Source of the DNA: UBA1737 sp045653225
GTDB lineage: Bacteria; Bacillota_I; Bacilli_A; ML615J-28; CAG-313
DNA: 22,197 nt
Assembly (NCBI GenBank): GCA_045653225.1
Contig: JAZOLP010000039.1
Location: 1 to 22,197 of the forward strand
Direction of reading: 5' to 3'
A model generated the notes under the pieces. That model ran no database searches and was not told where the DNA came from. It saw only the letters and a list, made by a program, of their open reading frames with translations. The translations under genes and the position numbers were made by a program. Of this stretch, positions 8,901-16,180 are shown in pieces. Every line of letters begins with the position of its first letter. Positions within the stretch are counted from its first letter, which is position 1.

Positions 8901-11900
8901 AAGTTTAAATCCTATTATTTTACTTACTCAAGAACGTTCTATTACTTTATCTGCTAGTGGAAGATACACAATGGATATTGGAACAAGTTCAATAGGTAAT
9001 ATGACTAGACTTGATAATTTCTTTAAAGAGTTTCCTTTAAGAGAAGATAGAGTTGAAAGAAAACTAGAACAATTAAAGAAAGATTTGGAAGATGCAAAAG
9101 TACAAGTTGATATGCCTTTTGAACATAAAGAAAAACTAGAAGAATTACAGATTGAGTTAAATGAAATTAATGCTGAACTGGATTTAAATAAAAGTGATGA
9201 TGTAGTGATAAGTGAAGACGAAAATAACAACTATAGAGGAGTTATTATAGAAGATATAAAGGAGAGTGAAATTATTGAACCATTCGATAAAGTCGCAAGT
9301 TTAAGAGTTAATATTCTTCCATCATATGAAGTAAGTCAAGATGAGATGAATAAGTATGGTTATAGTTGGAATGGAATGTTACCTATTAAAGTAAATAGTG
9401 TAGATGTGATGAGAAAGTTAGGACTTGATGTTTATAAATTATATCCTAATGATACAGAAAGTAAACTTGATGATGATAGTGATATAGAAAATCATGATGG
9501 ACTATTTGGAATAGAAAAACCAGAGTGGATTGAGTTTTTAAAAAGTAATGAAGCTAAAGATTACTTTAATACAAGACTTGACTTTATTACTACATCAAGT
9601 GAAGTTGTAAATGAAATGCTTGATTATATGGAAGAATATCATACAAAGTTTTTAGATGTTAACGCAAATGAAAAAGAATATATCAAACGTTTTGTTTTAC
9701 CACTTGGAGAGTCTAGTAGTGATGATAAAAAAAGATTTGGTAAAGTGTTAGCTGATGAATTTAGTAAAAGAATTGAAGATAGTTTTGGAAAAGGAGTTAT
9801 ATTACAATTTGGATTTTCTAATGAAGAAATTAGAAATGAGTTAATTAGTAATTTAGATAATGAAGAACTAAAAGCATACTTAAGTAAGAATAATTTCTAT
9901 AAAGAAATGGTTTCACACAAAGTAATAAATGAGTATGAAGAGTTTAGAAAAGAAGTTTTATCAAAAGGAAATGATGAAGCATTTAAAGAAAGCTATAAGA
10001 TTCATTTCTTTACTGAACTTAAAGACTTTCTTACAAGTGAAGAAAATAATTTAGATGATAAAGAATATGAAATGTTATTTAGAGAAAATGTACCAATACT
10101 ATCTAGTTTATTTGATTACTATTTAAAAGAAGAATATTCAAGCATAGAAAACTATTCTGAAATTAATAATCTAGTTGTTAGTTATAACGAAAAATATAAT
10201 AAAAATTTAGTGAAGGAGGAAGAAAACATTATGCAAGAAAATCATGAAGTTGAAAGTGAAAAGAAAAACTGGCTTAAAATAAATGTTCCAACTTCTGCTT
10301 TAATTAGAAAGTATGATAATCATTCATTTTTAAGAATGCCTACATCTCATGAAGAGTATGGTGGTTATACTTACAATATGTTTAATTCTAGGATTAAACA
10401 AGGAAGAATGATTACAGATTTACAAAGTGATTCAAGAGAACTTTGTTTAGAATTAATTGTGGAAGAAAATGAGCAAATCATTTTAAGAAATGGTGATAAA
10501 GAAAAGGTTGTTACTGGGTTAGAGTTTGAAAAGTTAGTTAGAGGAACATTAGATAAAGATTATGAGACACCTAAATCTTATAATGAAATGGTTACCTTAT
10601 CAGTTCCAGTTGAGTCAAGAATTGGAAAGTATGAATCATCATCTTTATTTGTTTTACCTAATTATTCAAAGTATAAAGGTCAAGACTTTTATATTCCTAA
10701 TAGGTTTGTGGAAGATGACAAGTTAAAAGATGGAAGACTAAAAATCTCTTTACCAGATAATTTTAGCATCAGCGTAAAAAATAGAGAAACAAATGAAATA
10801 ACTAAAATTACACCATTTGACTTAATTGAAGAAATGGATTCATCTAATATTGATGATTATAGAAAATCAAATATTAACTGGAATGTAGTATCAGTTAATA
10901 AAGAGGCAAGACTTGGTGTTTATGAAGAGTCTAGTTTATTTAAAATGCCAAATGGTTCGTATCAAGGTTTTTGTTATTATTTACCTAATAAATTAATTAA
11001 AGATTCAAGTGATACTCATTTAAGAATTAATCTTCAAGATGATATGGAAATAACACTTAAGAATAAGTCTAATGAACAAATCATTTTAAAGGTTGATGAG
11101 TTTATTAGTGAAGTAGGTGGAAAAGATTTAAAAGATTATGAATCTGGTCTTGTTAGACCTAGTAGTGTTTCAAATAATGCATTTGTTGAAAGAGAAAAAG
11201 TGTTAAGGGCAAATGTTCCTGAAGAAATGAAAAAAATGCCTAACTGGGTAGTAGTTAGGACAAGAGAAAATGAAACTAAAGGACGCCTTGATAAATTCTT
11301 AATTGATGTTCATACCGGCAAGTTTGCAAGAAGTGATGATCCAACTACTTGGACAACTTTTGATGAAGCATGTAAATATGCAAGAGAAAATAATTGTGAA
11401 ACATTAGCTTATGCCTTAGATGGAAAGAATGGAATTTGTTGTATTGATTTAGATAAGTGTATTACAAAAGATGGATCATACTCACCACTTACAAAAGAGG
11501 TTTTATTTGCTAGTGATAATACATATGCAGAAACTTCAATTAGTGGAAATGGAGTTCATTTATTTGGAAAAACTGATGGAATGGATTTAAGAACATTTTC
11601 AAGAAATGGTGATTTAGAGTTTTATCAAAAGTCTCACTTTATTGCTATGACTGGTGATTTAATTAACGAACAGTCTAATAGTTTAAGAAACTTTGATACT
11701 TTACCAATAAAGAAAATACTAGAAGCAACTTGTGATAAAAGAACACCATTTATGGGATGTGGAGAGGGTGTAGAAGGTTTATCTTTAATGAATGATAGAG
11801 ATGTTGTAGAAAAAGCGATTAATTCTAAACATGGAGAAACTTTTAAAGCATTATATGAAGGACAAGATTTACAAAATAATCATAGTAATTCTGATATGAG

Positions 11901-12120
11901 TTTAATGAATAGGCTTGCTTTTTGGTGTAATGGTGATAAAGAACAAATGATTAGAATATTTGCTACAAGTGGATTATTTAGACCGGGAAAATCTCCAGAC
12001 TACTATGAGTCAACTGCAATTAAAGCAATAAGAGATACAACTGAAAGATTTCGTCCCACCAAAACTGAAGCACCAAAAGTAGTTAAACCTAGTGGAAGTT
12101 TCTTTGGAAAGGGAAGTTAA
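2914..12120 (+). CDS. Giant DNA methyltransferase / SNF2 helicase / primase-like fusion protein
   Basis: The protein has 3068 residues. In order: an N-terminal ArdC-like segment with W-x(4)-R-R-I-x-x-G-x-x-G-I (about 60-76); a GSGFVDGRLRIY to EYGIGG block (about 303-340) found in large ICE helicases; an adenine-N6 methyltransferase fold with SSMGTGNFF (629-637) and NVPF (693-696), a variant of NPPF; an SNF2-type helicase with GAGKT (1314-1318), DEAH (1476-1479) and QREGRIIRQG (1812-1821); a coiled-coil-rich part; three tandem repeats (2454-2735); a primase-polymerase-like module with DLD (2845-2847) and SGNGVH (2877-2882); and a helical C-terminal domain (about 2956-3045). Family knowledge: methylase-helicase giants occur in conjugative elements and phages (DarB-like) and are linked to anti-restriction and DNA processing. 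I infer that it protects or converts incoming single-stranded DNA. A ribosome binding site AAAGGAGGTGGA precedes the ATG. The frame is intact throughout. Confidence 0.85.
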   Translation: MNEVKRLSRRNELIDEMLRNSSRLKSFYHFTSINPHITLHTACQVIIERNDLEICHSFEEWNEIGRRINRGSKGIPYYDTNGYKRYLFDSSDTNGKEEFTRYYYPLERLLIGLDEINNTNLINDERSDYRKIHNGIKTYLENDNYLSNDLTRNKLLIEGISYILYSKTDKPIQDNIYINPLPYSLNENANLFKEIYFKAHEIQKEIEEAYLSSLEKENEINVDEIHEEFIDDFEQESFDEEIEQIDINEETENEEVLVKEEHSSNKSKSKQTGIKDRKKKELTLFDVSSEKTKEEKLIEWGIKHGSGFVDGRLRIYYEYHKNPTLSDFAKFIKDEYGIGGMSDSTHNLWNDSKGLYLENKDKENEDANAKVFLKWNEVAVHVADLIDEDNYLTADEKDRLDMFIFIKENPDINEKIKTLVEEKIEEAVDNTTSLSWVTYFDEFGEDEDFVRKHLDLYLYHLEDSIKVADVEVMEDGIDVVYYGDYCKNAEFEDEEEIQNIEEEHVEIIEVEEIVEDEELGGLKQRFKNNIEAIKLQNRLYEENRNPTDEERKVLLKYVGFGGLAQAFDEFNEKWKNEYIELKSLLIESDYERAKGSVLNAHFTSREVIEGIYKALEKFGVEGNNKILESSMGTGNFFRYMPDSISDDSKLYGVELDNITGRIAKKLYPNVNIQIKGFEDTSFPNNHFDLVVGNVPFGGYSVYDKDYNKYNLLIHDYFIAKSVDKVRPGGIVAVITSKGTMDKQSQNARKYIADRAELIGAIRLPNTAFKKLAGTEAVADILFLKKRDTPINAILENTEWLGVSKSEFGYELNNYFINHKEMILGTLKEDFGLYGAIDLTVIPDEREISKALDDAVKLLPQDIFEKSVNDELIETSNEKIEVDYDLKNLCFKVVDNKLYQRVNDEMEEVEIPKTPKDALIRITKMIELRKSLRNILDLQISGCSDEILATEQVELNQKYDEFVKKYGFLNSSINSKLFKDDGDSSLLFASEFISSDKKTATKADIYFKRTIRPYTKITSTNDSFEALQISKNELGRVDVSYIESLTKKDYDTIIKELGSSIFRDPELVDIDDKYSGFVTSEEYLSGNVKKKLITAFNYKNSYPTLGFEKNVKALEEVQPPPLKATEIAVRLGASWIDTKIYKDFLVETLDIPYYYASGIDVFYNKHDSSYRVDLTANYVRGFRSQKIASLSTSRASAFRLFEDSLNLKSTSIYDTIEVDGKEKRVLNKEETIAAREKQNRIKDMFKEWIFKDPDRRDMLEETYNNLFNQIRLPTYNGSYLRFPEMNPTITLKDHQKDAVHRIITSGNTLLHHVVGAGKTYTICAAAMKLRQYGLAKKPMIAVPNHLVRQWANEFRTLYPNANLLIATKEDLEKTNREKFVSKVALGDWDAVIIAQSSFAKIPISTERQIRKIKEEISKIEASIRNGWETDGVPRGAIKNLERIKKSRETSLKKLLDEGKKDSVLIFENLGVDYLFIDEAHFYKNLFLYTKMNNVSGISTAASQRATDLQLKCEYINELHKGDKGIVFATGTPISNSMTEMYTMQTYLQPRTLQELGITYFDGWAADFGETITSLEMSPSGQGYRAKTRFAKFTNLPELLTLYRSFADVKTKDMITLDVPKQVRNVITLKPSENIIELAEEIAERAEAISGGGVDPHIDNMLKVTSDGKKLALDPRCFDPNAVDEMGSKLNECAYRVSEVYKKTNHFKGTQLIFCDLSTPKCAFDDYEYGKDFDVYNDLKYKLTILGIPKEEIAYIHEANSDLQKQALFSKVNEGEIRVLIGSTEKCGAGTNVQKRLIALHHLDTPYRPSDMEQREGRIIRQGNQNSEVEIYTYVTERTFDSYSYQILENKQRFISQVNNGNLTIREADDIDEATLTFAEIKAITAANPKIKRKMELDTEIARLKVLEGQYKKNLYLLQDKIRRDLPLAISKQELYLENLKKDISLLNSLYKPDSEEFLINVKGINYTDKKEGTKALGDALMVAKDDEVIAEYNGFKISLNPIILLTQERSITLSASGRYTMDIGTSSIGNMTRLDNFFKEFPLREDRVERKLEQLKKDLEDAKVQVDMPFEHKEKLEELQIELNEINAELDLNKSDDVVISEDENNNYRGVIIEDIKESEIIEPFDKVASLRVNILPSYEVSQDEMNKYGYSWNGMLPIKVNSVDVMRKLGLDVYKLYPNDTESKLDDDSDIENHDGLFGIEKPEWIEFLKSNEAKDYFNTRLDFITTSSEVVNEMLDYMEEYHTKFLDVNANEKEYIKRFVLPLGESSSDDKKRFGKVLADEFSKRIEDSFGKGVILQFGFSNEEIRNELISNLDNEELKAYLSKNNFYKEMVSHKVINEYEEFRKEVLSKGNDEAFKESYKIHFFTELKDFLTSEENNLDDKEYEMLFRENVPILSSLFDYYLKEEYSSIENYSEINNLVVSYNEKYNKNLVKEEENIMQENHEVESEKKNWLKINVPTSALIRKYDNHSFLRMPTSHEEYGGYTYNMFNSRIKQGRMITDLQSDSRELCLELIVEENEQIILRNGDKEKVVTGLEFEKLVRGTLDKDYETPKSYNEMVTLSVPVESRIGKYESSSLFVLPNYSKYKGQDFYIPNRFVEDDKLKDGRLKISLPDNFSISVKNRETNEITKITPFDLIEEMDSSNIDDYRKSNINWNVVSVNKEARLGVYEESSLFKMPNGSYQGFCYYLPNKLIKDSSDTHLRINLQDDMEITLKNKSNEQIILKVDEFISEVGGKDLKDYESGLVRPSSVSNNAFVEREKVLRANVPEEMKKMPNWVVVRTRENETKGRLDKFLIDVHTGKFARSDDPTTWTTFDEACKYARENNCETLAYALDGKNGICCIDLDKCITKDGSYSPLTKEVLFASDNTYAETSISGNGVHLFGKTDGMDLRTFSRNGDLEFYQKSHFIAMTGDLINEQSNSLRNFDTLPIKKILEATCDKRTPFMGCGEGVEGLSLMNDRDVVEKAINSKHGETFKALYEGQDLQNNHSNSDMSLMNRLAFWCNGDKEQMIRIFATSGLFRPGKSPDYYESTAIKAIRDTTERFRPTKTEAPKVVKPSGSFFGKGS
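10273..11118 (+). repeat. Three tandem ~100-residue repeats inside the giant protein
   Basis: Protein segments beginning at residues 2454, 2560 and 2658 share a pattern: a V-P/N strand, then R-x-G/K-x-Y-x-x-S-S-L/F-F-x-x-P, a Y/F-Y-x-P-N or Y-N-M-F motif, a D-x-x-L-R-I strand and a final D/E-rich helix. Examples are SRIGKYESSSLFVLPN and ARLGVYEESSLFKMPN. The DNA is diverged, so this is an old duplication. I do not recognise the fold; a small beta-rich binding module is plausible. Confidence 0.6.
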
Positions 12121-12267
12121 ATGAATAAAGAAATTATACAAAAAGAAATCATAATTCCAAAAGGTATAAGTCTTGATGAACTTGATAGCTTTCTTGATAC
12201 TGATGACTTTTTAATCCAAGATGAAGAACCAATTATGGTTGAGGAGGTGAAGATAAGTTTTGAGTAA
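12121..12267 (+). CDS. 48-residue acidic small protein
   Basis: The ATG follows directly on the stop of the giant gene (TAA 12118-12120), with GGAAAGGGAAG as a ribosome binding site. The 48-residue product begins MNKEIIQKEIIIPKGISL and continues with an acidic stretch, DELDSFLDTDDFLIQDEEP. It ends eight bases inside the next gene, whose ribosome binding site lies within it. The tight packing and good initiation site argue for a real gene. The acidic composition would suit a DNA mimic, an anti-restriction factor or a partner of a neighbouring protein, but no function can be assigned. Confidence 0.6.
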   Translation: MNKEIIQKEIIIPKGISLDELDSFLDTDDFLIQDEEPIMVEEVKISFE

Positions 12268-13918
12268 TGAAAAAACAATGTACGATAAACTAACTCCTCA
12301 ACGTCAAAAAATTATTGATGAGGTATTAAAGAATTTAAGTGAAGGGACAGGTCTTTGGAAACCAGGATGGAAAAGTGAAGTTCCAGAATCATTTAGCACT
12401 AAAAAACCATATCGTGGAGTTAATAACTTTTATCTAACTTTAGTTAGTATGGCTAATGGATATCAAGATAATAGGTGGTTAACTTATCACCAAATAGAAT
12501 CTAATGGTTATAGTTTTAAAAAAGATGAAGAAGGTAATTCTTTAGGAAAAGGTAAAGGTGTAACTGTTGAGTTCTTTGAGTTTCGTGATAAAAATACTAA
12601 AAAAGCATTTGATAGAAAAGTGTTAGAAGGAATGACTCTTGAAGAAAAAGAGCAGTATGTTAGAGATAACTTATATGCTCATAGAAGATACTATAGAGTA
12701 TTTAATGGTGACTTAGTTGAAGGACTTCCTAAAAAAGAAGAGACAACTTTAAATGAAACTGAAAAAAATGTAAGAGCAGAAAATATCTTAGATTACTGGA
12801 GTAAAAATGAATCACCAATAATTTATGGTGGAAGTAATGCTTATTATATTCCATCATTTGATGAAATACATCTCCCAGATAGAAGTAAGTTTATAAGTTA
12901 TAGTGAATTTTATTCAACTGCTCTTCATGAAGTTGGTCATTCCACTGGGCATGAAAAAAGGTTAAATAGAGATTTTGGTGGTGGATTTGGAACACCAAGT
13001 TATGCAACTGAAGAACTAAGAGCTGAAATTGCCTCTATGTTCATTGAACAAGAATTAGGTATAACAATAGATAAAAACCATATACAAAACAACAGTGCTT
13101 ATATAAAGCATTGGTATGAGGGAATTAAAGATGATCCAAACATTTTATTTAATGCAATAGCTGATGCTGATAAGATTTCAAAGTATGTTATTTCAAAAGA
13201 AAAAACTGAAGAAAAAAAGATAGAACACTATGCTATTGTGGAAAGTGAAAATGCTTATGGTGAAATTGTCTATAAAGCCTACACTACAACAGATAAAGGT
13301 GCTACAGCTTTACTTGTTAATCATGGCTTTGCAAGTGTAGATGCTTTAAGAAAAGAAATTGATAAGATGAGTGAACTTGATTACTATAAAGATTCAACAT
13401 TTAAAGAAGTATCAATTGATGAGCTAAATCAAATTAGTTTAGATATTCAAAATGAACTTAACATTGAAGAAGCTAAATCATTAGTGTTTGTAAAACCAAG
13501 TGAGGTTGCAAGTAATAAGAATGAAGAAGTTGTGGCTAGAAAAATTGACATGAGTGAAAGAGGAATAAACTCACTTACTAGAATGAGTGATAAAGATGTT
13601 ATAGAAAAAGCAATGGCAACTAAAGATGGTGAAAAGTTTAAAGAGCTTTATGAAGGTAAAAGTATATTAGGTAATTCAGAAAAAGATGCTTTGTCTTTAA
13701 TGAATAGACTAGCAATGTTTACTGGAGGAGATACTGAACAACTTTTAAGAATCTTTAAATCATCTGGACAATTTAATGAAAATAAACCGATGTCTTTTTA
13801 TGAACGTTTGGCTGAGAGAGCAACAAACTTTATTAAAGAATTAAAAGCACCAAGTGAAAAATCACCTAAGTTTAATATTGGTTCAAAAAGACATTTTGGT
13901 CTAAACTCAAAAACTTAA
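12260..13918 (+). CDS. ArdC-type antirestriction protein with zinc metallopeptidase and primase-like C-terminal domain
   Basis: The protein has 552 residues. Residues 5 to about 115 are an ArdC N-terminal single-stranded-DNA-binding domain (GLWKPGWKS, KPYRGVNNFYL, NRWLTYHQIESNGYSFKK). Next comes a zincin metallopeptidase with HEVGH at 223-227, continuing STGHEKRLNR, and a following EELRAEIAS helix that could supply the third ligand. A linker domain follows, then a C-terminal domain (about 438-535) clearly related to the end of the giant protein 2914-12120. Family knowledge: ArdC proteins shield incoming plasmid DNA from restriction, and polyvalent metallopeptidases are thought to act in the recipient. 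I chose TTG 12260 because AGGAGGTGA ends nine bases before it. The gene overlaps the 48-residue gene by eight bases, indicating coupling. Confidence 0.85.
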   Translation: MSNEKTMYDKLTPQRQKIIDEVLKNLSEGTGLWKPGWKSEVPESFSTKKPYRGVNNFYLTLVSMANGYQDNRWLTYHQIESNGYSFKKDEEGNSLGKGKGVTVEFFEFRDKNTKKAFDRKVLEGMTLEEKEQYVRDNLYAHRRYYRVFNGDLVEGLPKKEETTLNETEKNVRAENILDYWSKNESPIIYGGSNAYYIPSFDEIHLPDRSKFISYSEFYSTALHEVGHSTGHEKRLNRDFGGGFGTPSYATEELRAEIASMFIEQELGITIDKNHIQNNSAYIKHWYEGIKDDPNILFNAIADADKISKYVISKEKTEEKKIEHYAIVESENAYGEIVYKAYTTTDKGATALLVNHGFASVDALRKEIDKMSELDYYKDSTFKEVSIDELNQISLDIQNELNIEEAKSLVFVKPSEVASNKNEEVVARKIDMSERGINSLTRMSDKDVIEKAMATKDGEKFKELYEGKSILGNSEKDALSLMNRLAMFTGGDTEQLLRIFKSSGQFNENKPMSFYERLAERATNFIKELKAPSEKSPKFNIGSKRHFGLNSKT

Positions 13919-13937
13919 AAGAAAGGAGGAAATCTAA

Positions 13938-14282
13938 ATGAAAGAAAATGGATTTAAGTTTAAGGAAAGTTATGCAAATTCTATTAAAGCAATGAATGAT
14001 AAACAAGCAGGAAAGTTTATTAAATTCTTATGTGATTATGTATTTTTAGGACGTCTTCCAGAAACTAATGATGCAACAATTAAATCAACATTTAATCTAA
14101 TTAAGACACAAATTGATAGAGATATTAAATGTAGAGAGTATGGAAGACTTGGTGGAATTAAAAGTGCTGAAAAAAGAAGATTAGAAAAAGGGGAAATTGT
14201 CCTAGTAATTGATGAAAAAAATGAAGCCAATCCACTAAAAAACCTAGTTAAAAATATCATGGAAGGAGATACCAAGAACTAA
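13938..14282 (+). CDS. DUF6291-like protein of mobile elements
   Basis: The protein has 114 residues and starts at ATG 13938 behind the ribosome binding site AAAGGAGG. Residues 8-60 (FKESYANSIKAMNDKQAGKF to FNLIKTQIDRD) fit the pattern of DUF6291, short proteins found in Bacillota phages and conjugative elements, often near replication or primase genes. The central basic part, REYGRLGGIKSAEKRRLEKG, may contact nucleic acid. It lies 19 bases after the ArdC-type gene, in the same operon. Its function is unknown. Confidence 0.6.
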   Translation: MKENGFKFKESYANSIKAMNDKQAGKFIKFLCDYVFLGRLPETNDATIKSTFNLIKTQIDRDIKCREYGRLGGIKSAEKRRLEKGEIVLVIDEKNEANPLKNLVKNIMEGDTKN

Positions 14283-14333
14283 AAAAGAGGTGGGAAAGTG
14301 TTGCAAATTTGCTTATTTTATAGGCAGGATAAG

Positions 14334-14398
14334 AAATTGCCACAAGTGTCAATTTGACGCCGCAAAAGTATTTGCGGAAGCAAGTGGGACACCCACTT
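14334..14398 (+). other. Candidate origin of transfer (oriT): three successive stem-loops
   Basis: Three inverted repeats sit four bases apart. The first is 14334-14355 (AAATTG-x-CAC / GTG-x-CAATTT, one mismatch, 2-base loop). The second is 14360-14377 (CCGCAAA / TTTGCGG, loop AGTA). The third is 14382-14398 (AAGTGGG / CCCACTT, loop ACA). The block is richer in G and C than its surroundings and stands just before the small relaxosome-type gene and the relaxase, the usual place for oriT. The nick site cannot be assigned from sequence alone; the 14382-14398 hairpin and its flank are the best guess. A regulatory hairpin cluster is the alternative. Confidence 0.55.
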
Positions 14399-14415
14399 CT
14401 AGTTTTGATTTGTCA

Positions 14416-14859
14416 ATGGAAAAAAACAAAAGAAAATATATTCGTATAGAAAAAGAAGATCAATGGGAAATGATTGATAGATTATTAACAATTGATGAAT
14501 ATAAAAAATCATTTAACAAATTAATTAGTGATGCACTGGATTTTGGTTTGCCACTACTTGTAAAGTGTAGATTTGATAATGAAGAACAAATAGATGAATC
14601 TGCACATAAAACAAAATTAGTAAGAAAGATTAATGGAGTAGACGAGAATACCTATAACATTATTGTGAAACTTTTAAAAGAAGTAATTCTAAATGTTACT
14701 ATTAATAAGTCAATTTTATGTTCTCTTTTTGAAACAAAAAATATTGAACTTAGTGGTGAAAGAGTAAATAGGAAAAAATATAAAGAAGGTGCATATAGAG
14801 ATACACCAGAGTATTTAATTAATTATGAAATTAAAGGATTAAATGAGTTAAGAAAGTAG
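14416..14859 (+). CDS. Probable relaxosome accessory protein (ribbon-helix-helix-like N-terminus)
   Basis: From ATG 14416 the product has 147 residues. It opens MEKNKRKYIRIEKEDQWEMI, a basic strand followed by a helix and a second helix (KSFNKLISDALDFG), which suits a ribbon-helix-helix DNA-binding domain. The rest is helical and unrecognised. Its place between the oriT candidate and the relaxase suggests a partner that binds oriT and recruits the relaxase. The start is uncertain: the frame stays open to GTG 14290, which would give 189 residues with an N-terminal part containing CCKFAYFIG and CHKCQFDAAK, but that part coincides with the three stem-loops. Neither start has a clear ribosome binding site. 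I prefer 14416 because the DNA-binding motif begins there. Confidence 0.55.
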   Translation: MEKNKRKYIRIEKEDQWEMIDRLLTIDEYKKSFNKLISDALDFGLPLLVKCRFDNEEQIDESAHKTKLVRKINGVDENTYNIIVKLLKEVILNVTINKSILCSLFETKNIELSGERVNRKKYKEGAYRDTPEYLINYEIKGLNELRK

Positions 14860-14869
14860 GTGAAGAATA

Positions 14870-16177
14870 ATAGGAGATTCAAGAATTGTATTTAATATTG
14901 GATATACTCCTTACAAGTTGAAATCTAATGCTACTGAAAGTGAAATTCAAAAACATAAAGAAGAGAGAGCATTTTATGATTTAACTGGTGATGGTAAAAA
15001 CATTTTAAATTACATCACTAGAAAAGATAAAGTAGATGATAGTTTTACCGCTTTAGAATATTTACAAAAGTCAACAAGAGTATTTAATGGAAATGGAATG
15101 ATAACAGATGCTGAACTAGAACTTATGAAAGATAGACTTAAGAAAAATAAGGGTAATATTTGGCATGGTTTTATTTCATTAAGTGAAGAAGAAAGTTATA
15201 AAATTGATACTCCTGAAAAGTGTATTAAATTTGTGAAAAATGTATTTGGATCATTTTTCAAGACAGCACATTTAGAAGAAAGCAATATGGATTTGATGTG
15301 TGCTTTACATAGTGATAGACCACATCACTTACATATACATTTTCAATTTTGGGAAAAGGAACCAAGATATAGAGATGGTAAAGGTGGACTAAAGTATAGA
15401 AGCAAGGGAACAGTTGATAAACATGCTATTGATAAAATGTTTATTAATGCTGGACTTTATTTAGATGATGATAGAGATGATGTGTATAAAAGTAGATTGG
15501 AGGCTTTGCGAGAGCTTAAGGGAATGACTGCTATTAATGTTGCCATAACAACAAAAGATGAAGTAAAAGAAGAACTACTTAAACTTGTAAAAGAATTACC
15601 AAAAGAAGGAAGATTATCATATGGTAGTAAAGATATGGAGCCATATAGGGAAAGGGTAGATAACATAGTTAGACTTTTACTAAGTTATGATAGGGAAGCT
15701 CGAAAGGCAGATAAAGAATTTTACAGAGCTTTAGAACAAAAGAAGATGGCAATAGAAAAAATAATTGGGTATACTCATTTGTTTTCTGATGAAAATGTAA
15801 AACTTGAAGAAATGGAAAGAAATAAAGAAAAGTATGGTTATCGAATTGATGATAAGGCAAAAAAAATCATAGATAACATAGAAGCTGATTATATCAGAAG
15901 ACAGGGTAATTTGGTGCTTAATCTTGCTAGAAAAATAAAGCCTGAATATTTTGAAAGAAGCCTTAATAAAAAGTACAAGCCAAATGATACAAAATTAAAA
16001 CGTAGAATTATCATTTCCGAAAAGAAAGTAAATAGTATGTTTGGTAAATTCTTACAGTCATTTGCTTTCCAAAGTAGATTACTTGAAAGAGATTTTTCAA
16101 GAAGATTAGAGGAAATCGAAGAGGAAATGAAACAAGAAAGGATTAAACAATCTAAAAAGGATAAGGAGGAAAAATAA
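14870..16177 (+). CDS. MobL-like relaxase, probable non-standard ATA start
   Basis: A conjugative relaxase nicks one strand at oriT and leads it into the recipient. The catalytic-type motif is ALHSDRPHHLHIHFQFWE, an H-x-D followed by H-x-H, at residues 147-157 in this numbering. It matches the three-histidine motif of MobP/MobL-type relaxases of Bacillota. The part after about residue 230 is charged and coiled-coil-like. The start is odd: the first ordinary start codon is TTG 14918 with no ribosome binding site, while the frame runs open upstream to a stop at 14861-14863 and encodes GDSRIVFNIGYTPYK, which looks like genuine protein. AGGTGA (14858-14863) lies six bases before ATA 14870, so I place the start there (435 residues). 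A sequencing error turning ATG into ATA is the alternative. If TTG 14918 is used, the protein has 419 residues. Confidence 0.75.
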   Translation: MGDSRIVFNIGYTPYKLKSNATESEIQKHKEERAFYDLTGDGKNILNYITRKDKVDDSFTALEYLQKSTRVFNGNGMITDAELELMKDRLKKNKGNIWHGFISLSEEESYKIDTPEKCIKFVKNVFGSFFKTAHLEESNMDLMCALHSDRPHHLHIHFQFWEKEPRYRDGKGGLKYRSKGTVDKHAIDKMFINAGLYLDDDRDDVYKSRLEALRELKGMTAINVAITTKDEVKEELLKLVKELPKEGRLSYGSKDMEPYRERVDNIVRLLLSYDREARKADKEFYRALEQKKMAIEKIIGYTHLFSDENVKLEEMERNKEKYGYRIDDKAKKIIDNIEADYIRRQGNLVLNLARKIKPEYFERSLNKKYKPNDTKLKRRIIISEKKVNSMFGKFLQSFAFQSRLLERDFSRRLEEIEEEMKQERIKQSKKDKEEK

Positions 16178-16180
16178 AGT

